In this document: piece after piece, positions 1 to 7,138 of the stretch
How positions within the stretch are numbered: position 1 is the stretch's first letter
Layout of the letters: every line of letters begins with the position of its first letter
NCBI GenBank assembly: GCA_016791325.1
Contig: JAEUMU010000038.1
Span: 1 to 21,953, forward strand
Reading direction: 5' to 3'
Length of the DNA stretch: 21,953 nucleotides
DNA from: Hyphomonadaceae bacterium
GTDB taxonomy: Bacteria > Pseudomonadota > Alphaproteobacteria > Caulobacterales > Aquidulcibacteraceae
Notes under the pieces: generated by a model
Told to the model about the DNA's origin: nothing
Database searches by the model: none
Seen by the model: the letters and a program-made list of their open reading frames with translations, nothing else
Position numbers and translations under genes: made by a program

Positions 1-364
1 CTGCGTTGAAGCGAAACGCCGGCATAGGCGGGAGCGGATGCGAGCCGTCGGGACGCGCGCCAGTCTGCAGGAACGTTGCGAACTGCTCCTCGGTGTAGTG
101 CCCGGGAATGCCGGCGATGGTGGGCGCGTGTGGCGCCCACGGAATTTCGATCGTCGGCGCAAAGGCAAGGTCGGCGCCTTGAAGCGAACGCGCCATATCA
201 GGCCCCTGAGGCGTCATGGGCGTGTGGCAGTCATTGCAGCCGCCGACATTCTCGACCAGGTACTGGCCGCGCTCCAGCAGCGCTTCGCCAGTCAGCTGCG
301 CTTCCGGCTGCGCACACGCCGTCACCGCAGCGCCGGCAAGCGCTGCAAACATCAATCGATGCAT
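1..364 (-). CDS. c-type cytochrome lipoprotein (C-terminus beyond left edge)
   Basis: Reading from ATG at 364 gives 121 codons that stay open to the window edge, so only the N-terminal part is present. Residues 1-17 form a short lipoprotein signal with lipobox VTAC (C17), so the mature protein should be membrane-anchored on the periplasmic side. A single haem c site CNDCH follows at residues 43-47 (C43, C46, H47) in a context typical of monohaem or dihaem cytochrome c subunits. A strong Shine-Dalgarno AGGAGG lies upstream of the ATG. The distal axial ligand, usually Met, cannot be placed with certainty because the gene is cut. The role is electron transfer; the partner oxidoreductase is not visible. 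The gene runs in the same direction as the metallo-hydrolase at 458-1327, separated by 93 bases, so co-transcription is possible but unproven. Confidence 0.85.
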   Translation of the reverse strand, partial: MHRLMFAALAGAAVTACAQPEAQLTGEALLERGQYLVENVGGCNDCHTPMTPQGPDMARSLQGADLAFAPTIEIPWAPHAPTIAGIPGHYTEEQFATFLQTGARPDGSHPLPPMPAFRFNA

Positions 365-457
365 CTTGGGCCCTCCTCCTGACGCCCCGTGCGAGGCGCA
401 CACCCGAGGGAACTTTTAAGCGCGACGCACCGGGCCTTCAACCCGCGTTGCGGCGCC

Positions 458-1327
458 TTAGAGCGCGTCGAGAGGCAATTTGAGATAGCGCACGCCGTTG
501 GACTCCGCCGGCGGCAGCTCGCCCGCCCGAATGTTGACCTGGATCGAGGGCAGGATCAGCACCGGCATGGCTAGCGTCTTGTCGCGCGCTTCGCGCATGG
601 CGACGAACGCCTCCTCACTCACCCCCTCGCGGATATGGACGTTTCCGTCACGCTGGGCGCCCACGGTGGTTTGCCACTCATACACATCACGCCCCGGCGC
701 CTTGTAGTCATGGCAAAGGAACATGCGCGTCTCCCGCGGCAGCTCCAGGATGCGTTGAATGGAGCGATAAAGCGTGCGCGCGTCGCCGCCAGGGAAGTCG
801 CAGCGCGCCGTTCCGTAATCAGGCATGAACAGCGTATCGCCCACAAACACGGCGTCGCCGATCTTGTAGGTTACGCAAGCCGGCGTGTGCCCCGGCGTGT
901 GCATCACCTCGATCTCCAGCGCACCCAGCGCCAGCCGCTCACCATCATCGACGATTCGGCTGAAGGGGCGCCCATCGGGTACAATGTCGTCGAGATTGAA
1001 CACCTTCTTGAACACAGCCTGCACATCCTTGATGTGCGAGCCAATCACGATCGGCGCGCCGGTCTTCTGCCTCAAAAACGGCGCCGCCGAGAGGTGATCG
1101 GCATGGGCGTGCGTCTCCAGGATCCAGTCGATGGTCAACCCATCGGCCTCGGCGGCGTCGATCAACGCCTGCGCCGATTGCGTGCCGGTGCGGCCCGATT
1201 TGGCGTCGAAATCCAGCACGCTATCGATAATCGCCGCGCGCTTGCTGGCGGGATCCCAGGCTAGATAGCTCACGGTGAATGTCGGTTCGTCGAAAAACGC
1301 GCGAACCTCGGGGCGGGCAGCAGGCAT
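458..1327 (-). CDS. MBL-fold persulfide dioxygenase-like hydrolase (ETHE1/Blh type)
   Basis: This is a 289-residue metallo-beta-lactamase-fold protein. The metal motif THAHADH is at residues 72-78 (H73, H75, D77, H78), with further ligands H147 in GHTPA, D164 in GDTLF and H206 in LCHDY. This arrangement and the C-terminal ILPSIQVN segment fit the ETHE1/Blh persulfide dioxygenase group. Those enzymes use one Fe(II) held by two His and one Asp to oxidise glutathione persulfide to sulfite. The open frame extends upstream to 1522, but ATG 1327 has GGAG just before it and lies directly downstream of a good promoter (1356-1383), so I chose it. The protein lacks the DUF442 domain fused to Xylella and Agrobacterium Blh. 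It is divergent from a BigR/SqrR-like regulator, rhodanese and TauE exporter, which supports a sulfide-detoxification role. A hydroxyacylglutathione hydrolase is the less likely alternative. Confidence 0.85.
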   Translation of the reverse strand: MPAARPEVRAFFDEPTFTVSYLAWDPASKRAAIIDSVLDFDAKSGRTGTQSAQALIDAAEADGLTIDWILETHAHADHLSAAPFLRQKTGAPIVIGSHIKDVQAVFKKVFNLDDIVPDGRPFSRIVDDGERLALGALEIEVMHTPGHTPACVTYKIGDAVFVGDTLFMPDYGTARCDFPGGDARTLYRSIQRILELPRETRMFLCHDYKAPGRDVYEWQTTVGAQRDGNVHIREGVSEEAFVAMREARDKTLAMPVLILPSIQVNIRAGELPPAESNGVRYLKLPLDAL

Positions 1328-1355
1328 GGGGAACTCCGTTTCTGTCACCGCACGT

Positions 1356-1383
1356 ATATTAGACTTGTCTAATTTAGTTTCAA
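1356..1383 (-). promoter_or_regulatory. sigma70-like promoter of the metallo-hydrolase gene
   Basis: On the minus strand TTGAAA (1383-1378) and TAATAT (1361-1356) are separated by 16 bases. This is a close match to the sigma70 consensus and the best promoter I see in the window. A start site near 1349 would leave a leader of about 20 bases before ATG 1327. The spacer and -10 element are covered by the inverted repeat at 1358-1373, so a repressor bound there would block RNA polymerase. The elements were found by eye. Confidence 0.65.
1358..1373. promoter_or_regulatory. BigR/SqrR-type operator, perfect inverted repeat
   Basis: ATTAGAC-TT-GTCTAAT is a perfect 7-2-7 palindrome in an AT-rich island of the intergenic region between the divergent metallo-hydrolase (start 1327) and regulator (start 1391 or 1400). 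Its position within the hydrolase promoter and just upstream of the regulator gene fits an autoregulated divergent operator. ArsR-family repressors bind such AT-rich dyads, and BigR-type regulators control divergent sulfide genes this way. Binding by the neighbouring regulator is inferred. Confidence 0.7.
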
Positions 1384-1390
1384 CTGTTAT

Positions 1391-1723
1391 ATGGACGTCA
1401 TGGCATACGATGTATCCCCCCAAGCGTTCGCCGCCAAGGCTGGAGAGGCCGCAGCGCTTCTTCGGGCGTTGGCGCATGAGGCGCGCCTGATGGTGCTCTG
1501 CCAGCTGCTGGAGGGCGAACATTCCGTCAGTGATCTGTTGGAAGGCTCAGCTCTCTCGCAATCAGCGCTTTCCCAGCATTTGGCGCGTCTGCGCGAAGAA
1601 GGTCTGGTCGAAACTCGCCGCGAAGCGCAGACCATCTACTACCGTCTCGCCGATGACAAAGCCGCGCGCGTCCTGGCCACTTTGGCCGACATCTACTGCC
1701 CTCCCAGAAAGAGGAAGAAATGA
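1391..1723 (+). CDS. ArsR-family persulfide-responsive repressor (BigR/SqrR-like)
   Basis: This 110-residue winged-helix protein has an ArsR core (LRALAHEARLMVL at about 24-36) and a recognition-helix region with SQSALSQHLARLREEG. Two cysteines, C37 and C103, are 66 residues apart. That is the spacing of the redox pair in Xylella BigR (C42/C108) and Rhodobacter SqrR (C41/C107), where persulfide or oxidation links the two and releases DNA. The metal-site cysteines of classical ArsR/SmtB are not evident. ATG 1391 is the first start and ATG 1400 the alternative; neither has a clear Shine-Dalgarno. The sequence TTATAT at 1387-1392 could be a -10 box giving a leaderless message from 1400. The stop codon overlaps the rhodanese start (ATGA), so the two are translationally coupled. 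Expected role: repressor of the hydrolase gene and of its own operon. Confidence 0.88.
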   Translation: MDVMAYDVSPQAFAAKAGEAAALLRALAHEARLMVLCQLLEGEHSVSDLLEGSALSQSALSQHLARLREEGLVETRREAQTIYYRLADDKAARVLATLADIYCPPRKRKK

Positions 1724-2256
1724 CCGCTACGCTCACTCCAATCGAACCCGCGCCGCTGAAGCGGATGCTCGATGCCGGCCAGGCCGTGCTGATCGACGTC
1801 CGCGAGCATGACGAGCACGCCCGCGAGCACATTATTGGCGCGCGCCTCGCTCCCCTCTCCGCAATCGACAGCCACGATTTCGATCGTGATCACGATAAGA
1901 TCGCCGTCTTCCACTGCAAATCCGGCATGCGCACCCAAGCCAACGCGGCGCGCCTGCTCGCCCGCGGCTTCCGCGAGGCGTATTTTCTGCAGGGTGGGCT
2001 GGAGGCTTGGAAGGCGGCCGGTCTGCCGGTGCACGCCAATACGCGTGCGCCGCTGGAAATCATGCGTCAAGTGCAGATCGCCGCCGGCTCGCTCGTTTTG
2101 CTCGGCGTCGTTCTGGGCGCAAGCGTGCATCCGGGCTTCTACGCGTTGTCCGCTTTTGTCGGGGCCGGGCTCACTTTCGCTGGTGTCAGCGGCTGGTGCG
2201 GGATGGCGCTGTTGTTGAAGGCGATGCCCTGGAACCGCGAAAGCTCCGCCGCGTGA
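1720..2256 (+). CDS. rhodanese-DUF2892 membrane sulfurtransferase
   Basis: The 178-residue protein has a single rhodanese domain at about 5-108 with active-site loop HCKSGMRT (C66 as the persulfide-carrying nucleophile). A hydrophobic C-terminal region at about 115-168 forms two membrane helices of the DUF2892 type. This is the YgaP-like architecture, a cytoplasmic rhodanese tethered to the inner membrane. A further cysteine, C160, lies in the second hydrophobic segment. The likely role is moving sulfane sulfur between persulfide carriers, feeding the persulfide dioxygenase. GAGGAAG lies before the ATG, which overlaps the regulator's stop. The gene's own TGA is overlapped by the GTG of the exporter gene. 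The operon order regulator-rhodanese-TauE strongly supports sulfide or persulfide metabolism. Confidence 0.9.
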   Translation: MTATLTPIEPAPLKRMLDAGQAVLIDVREHDEHAREHIIGARLAPLSAIDSHDFDRDHDKIAVFHCKSGMRTQANAARLLARGFREAYFLQGGLEAWKAAGLPVHANTRAPLEIMRQVQIAAGSLVLLGVVLGASVHPGFYALSAFVGAGLTFAGVSGWCGMALLLKAMPWNRESSAA

Positions 2257-3023
2257 GCACGCCCGACATCCTCGCGGTTCTCAGTGGCGGCGTCGTCGGC
2301 TTGGTGCTGGCGCTGATCGGAGGCGGCGGCTCCATTCTGGCGACGCCGGCCTTGCTCTACGTTGTCGGCGTCGCCAATCCCCACATGGCGATCGGCACCA
2401 GCGCGCTGGCCGTGTCGCTCAACGCTTTCGCCAACCTGATCACGCACGCGCGCCGCGGCAATGTGAAGTGGCGCTGCGCTGGCGTGTTTGCCGGGTCGGG
2501 CGTCGTCGGGGCGGCGATCGGCGCAGCGATCGGCAAGATGACGGACGCGCAAGTTCTGCTGCCGCTGTTCGCGCTGCTTATGATCGTTGTGGGATTCGCG
2601 ATGCTGCGCCCGCGCAAGGATGAGGGCGATAGCGAGGTCCGTCTCTCGCGCGAGAATGCGCCGCGCCTTGTCCTCTATGGTCTGGGCGCAGGCGCGCTAT
2701 CCGGCTTTTTCGGCATCGGCGGCGGCTTTCTGATTGTGCCCGGCCTGATCGCCGCCAGTGGCATGACCATGCTGCAAGCCATCGGCTCATCCCTCTTTTC
2801 CGTCGGCGCTTTTGGCGCCGCCACAGCGGCCTCCTACGCTTTCGATGGCCTGGTGGACTGGCGCATTGCCGGCCTCTTCATCGGCGGCGGCATTATCGGC
2901 GGGGTGATCGGCGCCGGGTTCGCCGGCCGCCTCGCCAAGCGCAAAGGCGCGCTGCAGCGCGTGTTCGCTGGCGTTGTGTTTGCGGTGGCGGCGTACATGC
3001 TTTATCGCACGCTGCTTGCTTAA
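2253..3023 (+). CDS. TauE/SafE-family sulfite/anion exporter
   Basis: A GTG at 2253 overlaps the preceding TGA (GTGA), giving 256 residues. The frame is open further upstream, but that would read over the rhodanese gene. The protein is highly hydrophobic, with about eight predicted membrane segments in two halves. Each half carries the Gly-rich signature of the family: LIGGGGSILATPALL near the N-terminus and GFFGIGGGFLIVPGL in the middle. TauE/SafE members move sulfite, sulfonates or other small organic anions across the inner membrane. Beside a persulfide dioxygenase, whose product is sulfite, export of sulfite is the natural reading, as proposed for BigR operons. Substrate specificity is inferred from context only. 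Confidence 0.88.
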   Translation: MSTPDILAVLSGGVVGLVLALIGGGGSILATPALLYVVGVANPHMAIGTSALAVSLNAFANLITHARRGNVKWRCAGVFAGSGVVGAAIGAAIGKMTDAQVLLPLFALLMIVVGFAMLRPRKDEGDSEVRLSRENAPRLVLYGLGAGALSGFFGIGGGFLIVPGLIAASGMTMLQAIGSSLFSVGAFGAATAASYAFDGLVDWRIAGLFIGGGIIGGVIGAGFAGRLAKRKGALQRVFAGVVFAVAAYMLYRTLLA

Positions 3024-3032
3024 GGGTTGCCG

Positions 3033-3413
3033 ATGGACGTGATTGCTAAGTGGCGCGCCTATGCCGAGGGACACGACAAAAAGGCGCTTTGGGATTTGCT
3101 CGCGCCCGACGCCGTGTTTGAAAGCCCTGTCGTGCATACGCCTCAGCAAGGGCGCGACATCACGTTCAAATACCTTGCCAGCGCCATCAAGGTGCTCGGC
3201 GGCGAAGGCTTCCGCTATGTCGGTGAATGGCGTTGCGCCAACGGCGCCGTGCTTGAGTTCGAGCGCGAGATTGACGGCATCCGTATCAACGGCGTGGACA
3301 TCATCGGCTGGAATGATGCTGGCCAGATCAGCAGCTTCAAGGTGATGGTCCGCCCGCTCAAGGCCATGAACCTGCTGCACCAGCTGATGGGCGCAGAATT
3401 GCAGAAACGCTAG
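3033..3413 (+). CDS. SnoaL-like/NTF2-fold small protein
   Basis: This is a 126-residue protein starting at ATG 3033, with AAGGG six bases upstream. A TTG at 3027 is also in frame but less likely. The pattern of an N-terminal helix (VIAKWRAYAEGHDKKALWDLL), a DAVFESPVV segment, a central GRDITFKYL and closing beta strands fits the NTF2/SnoaL fold. These small cone-shaped proteins bind or isomerise hydrophobic ligands and often have no known reaction. The gene begins 9 bases after the TauE stop and is probably the last gene of the sulfur operon. Nothing in the protein itself indicates a sulfur function, so it could be a passenger. It converges on the glycosyltransferase gene, with only 9 bases between their ends. 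Confidence 0.75.
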   Translation: MDVIAKWRAYAEGHDKKALWDLLAPDAVFESPVVHTPQQGRDITFKYLASAIKVLGGEGFRYVGEWRCANGAVLEFEREIDGIRINGVDIIGWNDAGQISSFKVMVRPLKAMNLLHQLMGAELQKR

Positions 3414-3422
3414 GCGGCGGAC

Positions 3423-4973
3423 TCAGCGCGGCCGGCACGCCCCATCCGCACCCGTCACAATCATATAGCCGAAGCGATCCATCCGCGTGGCGCTGCGCCG
3501 CAACAGCCCCTCCACATAGCGCGGCTGCGGCAGCAGCGGCGCAAGGCCGGTCTGGCGTGCATAGGCGGTCAGATCGGCCGGCAGAGCATCGCCGGCAGTG
3601 CGCGCATTCCAAGCCAGCACGCACATTCCTTCCGCCGATTGCCGCGGCAACCCCACCTCATAGTTCGCCGCCACGATACGCGCGTTTGGAAACGCCAGGC
3701 GCAGGTTTCCAGCCAAGTTGTAATGGTCGGCGACAATCGTCCCGCGCGTAAAACCCTCTGTGCGCAGGGCGTCCTCGAGCCGATCCGCGCGCATCTCGTC
3801 CCAGCATCGGTCGCAACTCTGCTGATCCCACAGCGCCTTGCCGATCACGCCGCCGACGCCCACAAGCGTCACCAGCGCCACGCTCACCAGCACCACGCGC
3901 CACGCCCCACCGCCGCCATTGCGTTGATCGATCCAATACGCCGCCGCCATCGGTGCGGCCAAAAGCGCGCAAGTGAAATAGCGCAGCTCGAATTCGGTCG
4001 CGCGCAGCACGAACACGTCGAGCACCAGGATCGTCAAACCGGCGAGACAAATGCGCCCCAACGCACGCCCCCAGGCCGAGCTGGGCGCGGCGGGCGGTGC
4101 GCCGCGTAAACGCCAGAGCACGAACGGCGCCGTCAGCACCATCGGCGCGGTGAAGGTCAGCGCCCCAAGCGCGATGTTGCCCAACCCGCGCCCCACATCC
4201 CCTGCATAAGGCCGCACGACGTCCGCGGTGCGCTGCTTTTCAGCGAGAAATGCAACGAAGTCGAAACGCGCGCCAAGCATCCACAAGCCGTGGGGCGCGA
4301 ACACGATCAGCGCCGCCGCAAGGCTGGCCAAAATGCGCCAATCCATAAGCGTCCGCCGCAGATCGCGTACGCTCATCATCGCCGCCACCAGCGCAACGAA
4401 GAACAGCGAGAACGAATACTTGGCGAGAAAGCCGAAGCCCAGCGCCAATCCAAAGACGATATAGTCGATCAGCCGCCGTCGCGCACTCAGCCTCATTGCC
4501 GTCCAAAGCGCCGCGAGAACCGCAACCGCGAGCAGCAATGTGTGCGTCAGCGCTGTATGCACCGTCCACGCAAACGGGCCGAGCAGCGTCAGCGAAACCG
4601 CCGCCACAAACGCCGCCTTCGGCGTCGACAGCACCTCGCGTCCGCACAGGTATGCGAATACGTAAGCCGCGCCCAACAACACATGCTTCAGCACGACATG
4701 CGCAAGCGTCGTCGGCCCAAACACGGCATAGGCGCCCATCACTAGCCACGTGTGCAGCGGCGGGTTCCTGGGGTGATAGCCAAGCAGCCACGCCTGCGCT
4801 GAAACGGCTTCTTGAACGTCGTTCTTGCCGATCAGCGGCGACGCCCAGATGCGCAGCGCCATATGCAGAACGAGATAGACCGAAAGAACGATGAGCAGCC
4901 CAGCGGTGGCGTCGATAGCGGAGAAGCCCCGTCGCGCCGCTGGCCGCGCTGCATCATGCTCTATCGCCGCCAT
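3423..4973 (-). CDS. GT39/ArnT-like membrane glycosyltransferase
   Basis: The 516-residue protein has about ten to twelve predicted membrane helices and a soluble C-terminal part (about 395-516). The first external loop, after the helix at about 23-46, contains GKNDVQEAVSAQAWLLGYHP. Its acidic residues match the catalytic loop of the PMT/ArnT superfamily (GT39/GT83), whose members move a sugar from a polyprenyl-phosphate donor on the periplasmic face. The PPLHTW segment follows as in ArnT-like proteins. The acceptor, whether lipid A, protein or polysaccharide, cannot be told. ATG 4973 has GAGG about seven bases upstream. The gene is divergent from the OmpR-type regulator at 5134 across 160 bases. 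Since envelope-modifying transferases are often regulated by such systems, a regulatory link is plausible but unproven. Confidence 0.82.
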   Translation of the reverse strand: MAAIEHDAARPAARRGFSAIDATAGLLIVLSVYLVLHMALRIWASPLIGKNDVQEAVSAQAWLLGYHPRNPPLHTWLVMGAYAVFGPTTLAHVVLKHVLLGAAYVFAYLCGREVLSTPKAAFVAAVSLTLLGPFAWTVHTALTHTLLLAVAVLAALWTAMRLSARRRLIDYIVFGLALGFGFLAKYSFSLFFVALVAAMMSVRDLRRTLMDWRILASLAAALIVFAPHGLWMLGARFDFVAFLAEKQRTADVVRPYAGDVGRGLGNIALGALTFTAPMVLTAPFVLWRLRGAPPAAPSSAWGRALGRICLAGLTILVLDVFVLRATEFELRYFTCALLAAPMAAAYWIDQRNGGGGAWRVVLVSVALVTLVGVGGVIGKALWDQQSCDRCWDEMRADRLEDALRTEGFTRGTIVADHYNLAGNLRLAFPNARIVAANYEVGLPRQSAEGMCVLAWNARTAGDALPADLTAYARQTGLAPLLPQPRYVEGLLRRSATRMDRFGYMIVTGADGACRPR

Positions 4974-5133
4974 CGCAAGCCTCGCTGCAATGCGGCCGTT
5001 GACACCACCGCTTGCGCACGATCTTGCGGAAGATCACCTTGGCCGCGCCTTTCCGAAACGTTGGCGATCACCAATGTTACGCAAGGGCGCTAGCCGCGTA
5101 TGATGCCCGCCGCGCCGCAAAAGGCAGAGTCAG
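4974..5133. promoter_or_regulatory. divergent intergenic region, glycosyltransferase/response regulator
   Basis: This 160-base region separates two divergent starts and must hold the promoters for both. I find no convincing -35/-10 pair by eye. Short direct or inverted motifs such as GGCGATCACC (about 5063-5072) may be part of a regulator site, but I cannot support one. AAGG at 5121-5124 serves as ribosome-binding site for the regulator gene. Confidence 0.35.
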
Positions 5134-5808
5134 ATGCGTATACTCTTGGTCGAAGACGATGCCGAAACCGCCCGCTTCGTCACCCAGGGCCTGAAGCAGA
5201 ACGGCAACCACGTCGAGGCCGCCGGCAATGGTCACGACGGGCTCTATCGCGCCACCACTGGCAACTTCGATTTGATCATCGTTGATCGCATGCTGCCGGG
5301 CCTGGACGGGCTCTCGCTTGTGCGGGCGGCGCGCGGAACGGGCGTCGCTGCGCCGGTGCTTTTCCTTACCGCGCTTGGCTCCGTGGATGATCGCGTGCTC
5401 GGCCTGGAAAGCGGCGGCGACGATTACCTGGTCAAACCCTTCTCCTTCGCTGAGCTGAATGCGCGCGTGAACGCGCTGGCCCGCCGCCCGCCGCTGCGCG
5501 ACGAACAGCCCGTGCTCAGCGTCGCAGACCTGCAGCTGGACAGATTGCGTCGCCAGGTGCGCCGCGGCGAAGACGCAGTCGAGTTGCAACCGCGCGAGTT
5601 CGAAATCCTGGAGCTGCTCATGCTAAACGCCGGGCGCGTTGTTACACGCACCATGCTGCTCGAGCAGGTATGGAGCTTTCACTTCGATCCCGGCACCAAT
5701 ATCGTGGAGACGCATATCAGCCGCATCCGGGGCAAAATCGATCGCGGCGGCGATCGTCCGCTCATCCACACTGTTCGGGGCGCAGGTTATGTGGTCCGCG
5801 CTGACTAG
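5134..5808 (+). CDS. OmpR/PhoB-family response regulator
   Basis: The 224-residue protein has a receiver domain at 1-118 and an OmpR-type winged-helix DNA-binding domain at about 128-222. Receiver residues are in place: the acidic pair E7/D8/D9 in LLVEDDAE, phospho-acceptor D51 in IIVDRMLPGLDG, T79 in FLTALG and K101 in YLVKPFSF. The effector domain shows LQPREFEILELL, the recognition-helix stretch TNIVETHISRIRGKID and the closing wing IHTVRGAGYVV. It resembles the PmrA/QseB/TctD type regulators paired with small HAMP kinases. The last 20 bases overlap the kinase gene, indicating translational coupling. It is divergent from a GT39 enzyme, a candidate target. The inducing signal is unknown. 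Confidence 0.95.
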   Translation: MRILLVEDDAETARFVTQGLKQNGNHVEAAGNGHDGLYRATTGNFDLIIVDRMLPGLDGLSLVRAARGTGVAAPVLFLTALGSVDDRVLGLESGGDDYLVKPFSFAELNARVNALARRPPLRDEQPVLSVADLQLDRLRRQVRRGEDAVELQPREFEILELLMLNAGRVVTRTMLLEQVWSFHFDPGTNIVETHISRIRGKIDRGGDRPLIHTVRGAGYVVRAD

Positions 5809-7138
5809 ACGTTTCCTCGCCAGCACGAGCTTCCGCCTCTCGGCCACTTACGCCGCGCTGCTGCTGCTTTCGTTTCTGGTGGCCGCTACCGGCGCCTGGT
5901 TCACGACGCGCTCCATTGCCATGCGCGAAGCCGGCGAAGTGCTTTCCGTCGCCGCCGCAGATTTCATCGATGAAACGCGCGGCGCCGGCACGCCAACCCT
6001 TATCGCCGCCATCAACGAACGCATGGCGCGGCACGACGACTTGTTGTGGCGGCTCTCCGGCGCTGACGGCGGCGCCCTCGCCGGAGAAGAAGCGCTCCCG
6101 GCGCATACGAAAGGCGTGGTGTTCGCCGATCTACCCGTCGCCGATCACGGCGCGCTCTCAACGCCCCTCGCCGATGGGCTGAGCTTCACGGTCGCTAGCA
6201 ACATCGAGCGTACCGAGGCCATTCGCACGGCGGTCCTGGCCTCGTTATTCATCACTGGCCTCGCCGCCAGCCTCGTCGCGCTTGCAGTCGGCGTATGGAT
6301 CACGCGCCGCACATTGGCGCGGATGGATGGCCTGGCCGATGCGGCGCGAGCCTTTGGCGCAGGCGACCTAGCAGCGCGCGCGCCTCTCCGCGACACCGCC
6401 TCACCGGATGACCTCGACGAGCTTGCCGCCATGTTCAACGCCATGCTCGCCCAGGTCGATACCTTGATCGCCAATGTGCAACGCGTCTCAGCGGATGTCG
6501 CGCACGATCTACGCACGCCGCTTACGCATTTGCGCCAGCGCCTTGATCTCGCGCGCGCCGACGCCACGCCGGAGCAACGCGAAGCCTCTATCGACGCCGC
6601 CCAAGCCAGCATCGATGAGGTGTTGCGCGTGTTTGACGCCATGCTGCGCCTGTCGGCGATTGAAGCCGCTCCTGCCCGCGCGCGCTTCGGCCCTGTCGAC
6701 CTGGCCCGCACGCTCGAAAGCGTATGCGACGCTTACCGGCCCGATATTGAAGCCAGTGGACGCCAACTGCTGGCCACGCCGGGGCCGCCGGCTCTCGTAC
6801 ACGGCGATGCGCAGCTGATCGCACAAGCGGTGTCGAACTTGCTTGAGAACGCGCTCCGTCACACTTCTCCCGGCGCCGCCATTCGCGCGCGCATCGTCAA
6901 CGACGGCGATGTGGTGAACCTCATCATCGCCGATAATGGCCCCGGTATTCCGGCAAGCGCGCGCCAAACTATGTTGCAGCCCTTCACCCGCTTGGACCAG
7001 AGCCGTTCCAGGCCGGGTTCCGGCTTGGGCCTTAGCATCGCAGCCGCCGTCGCGCGCCGCCATGGCGGCGAGATCGCGCTGGAAGACAATGCGCCCGGCC
7101 TGCGCGCGAGGCTGGCTTTCCCGCGCGCGTCCGCTTAG
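5789..7138 (+). CDS. HAMP-domain sensor histidine kinase
   Basis: Starting at ATG 5789, inside the end of the regulator gene, gives 449 residues. The frame is open upstream but would overlap most of the regulator's DNA-binding domain. Layout: membrane helix at about 21-40, periplasmic sensor region of about 105 residues, second helix at about 147-170, HAMP at about 171-225, HisKA with H239 in DVAHDLRTPLTHLR, and a HATPase_c domain with N-box NLLENALRHT (350-359), G1 DNGPGIP (382-388) and G2 GSGLGLSI (410-417). All catalytic motifs are intact, so it should autophosphorylate and pass phosphate to D51 of the adjacent regulator. The sensor region has no motif I recognise. Its TAG stop overlaps the stop of the convergent gene at 7135. 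Confidence 0.95.
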   Translation: MWSALTRRFLASTSFRLSATYAALLLLSFLVAATGAWFTTRSIAMREAGEVLSVAAADFIDETRGAGTPTLIAAINERMARHDDLLWRLSGADGGALAGEEALPAHTKGVVFADLPVADHGALSTPLADGLSFTVASNIERTEAIRTAVLASLFITGLAASLVALAVGVWITRRTLARMDGLADAARAFGAGDLAARAPLRDTASPDDLDELAAMFNAMLAQVDTLIANVQRVSADVAHDLRTPLTHLRQRLDLARADATPEQREASIDAAQASIDEVLRVFDAMLRLSAIEAAPARARFGPVDLARTLESVCDAYRPDIEASGRQLLATPGPPALVHGDAQLIAQAVSNLLENALRHTSPGAAIRARIVNDGDVVNLIIADNGPGIPASARQTMLQPFTRLDQSRSRPGSGLGLSIAAAVARRHGGEIALEDNAPGLRARLAFPRASA

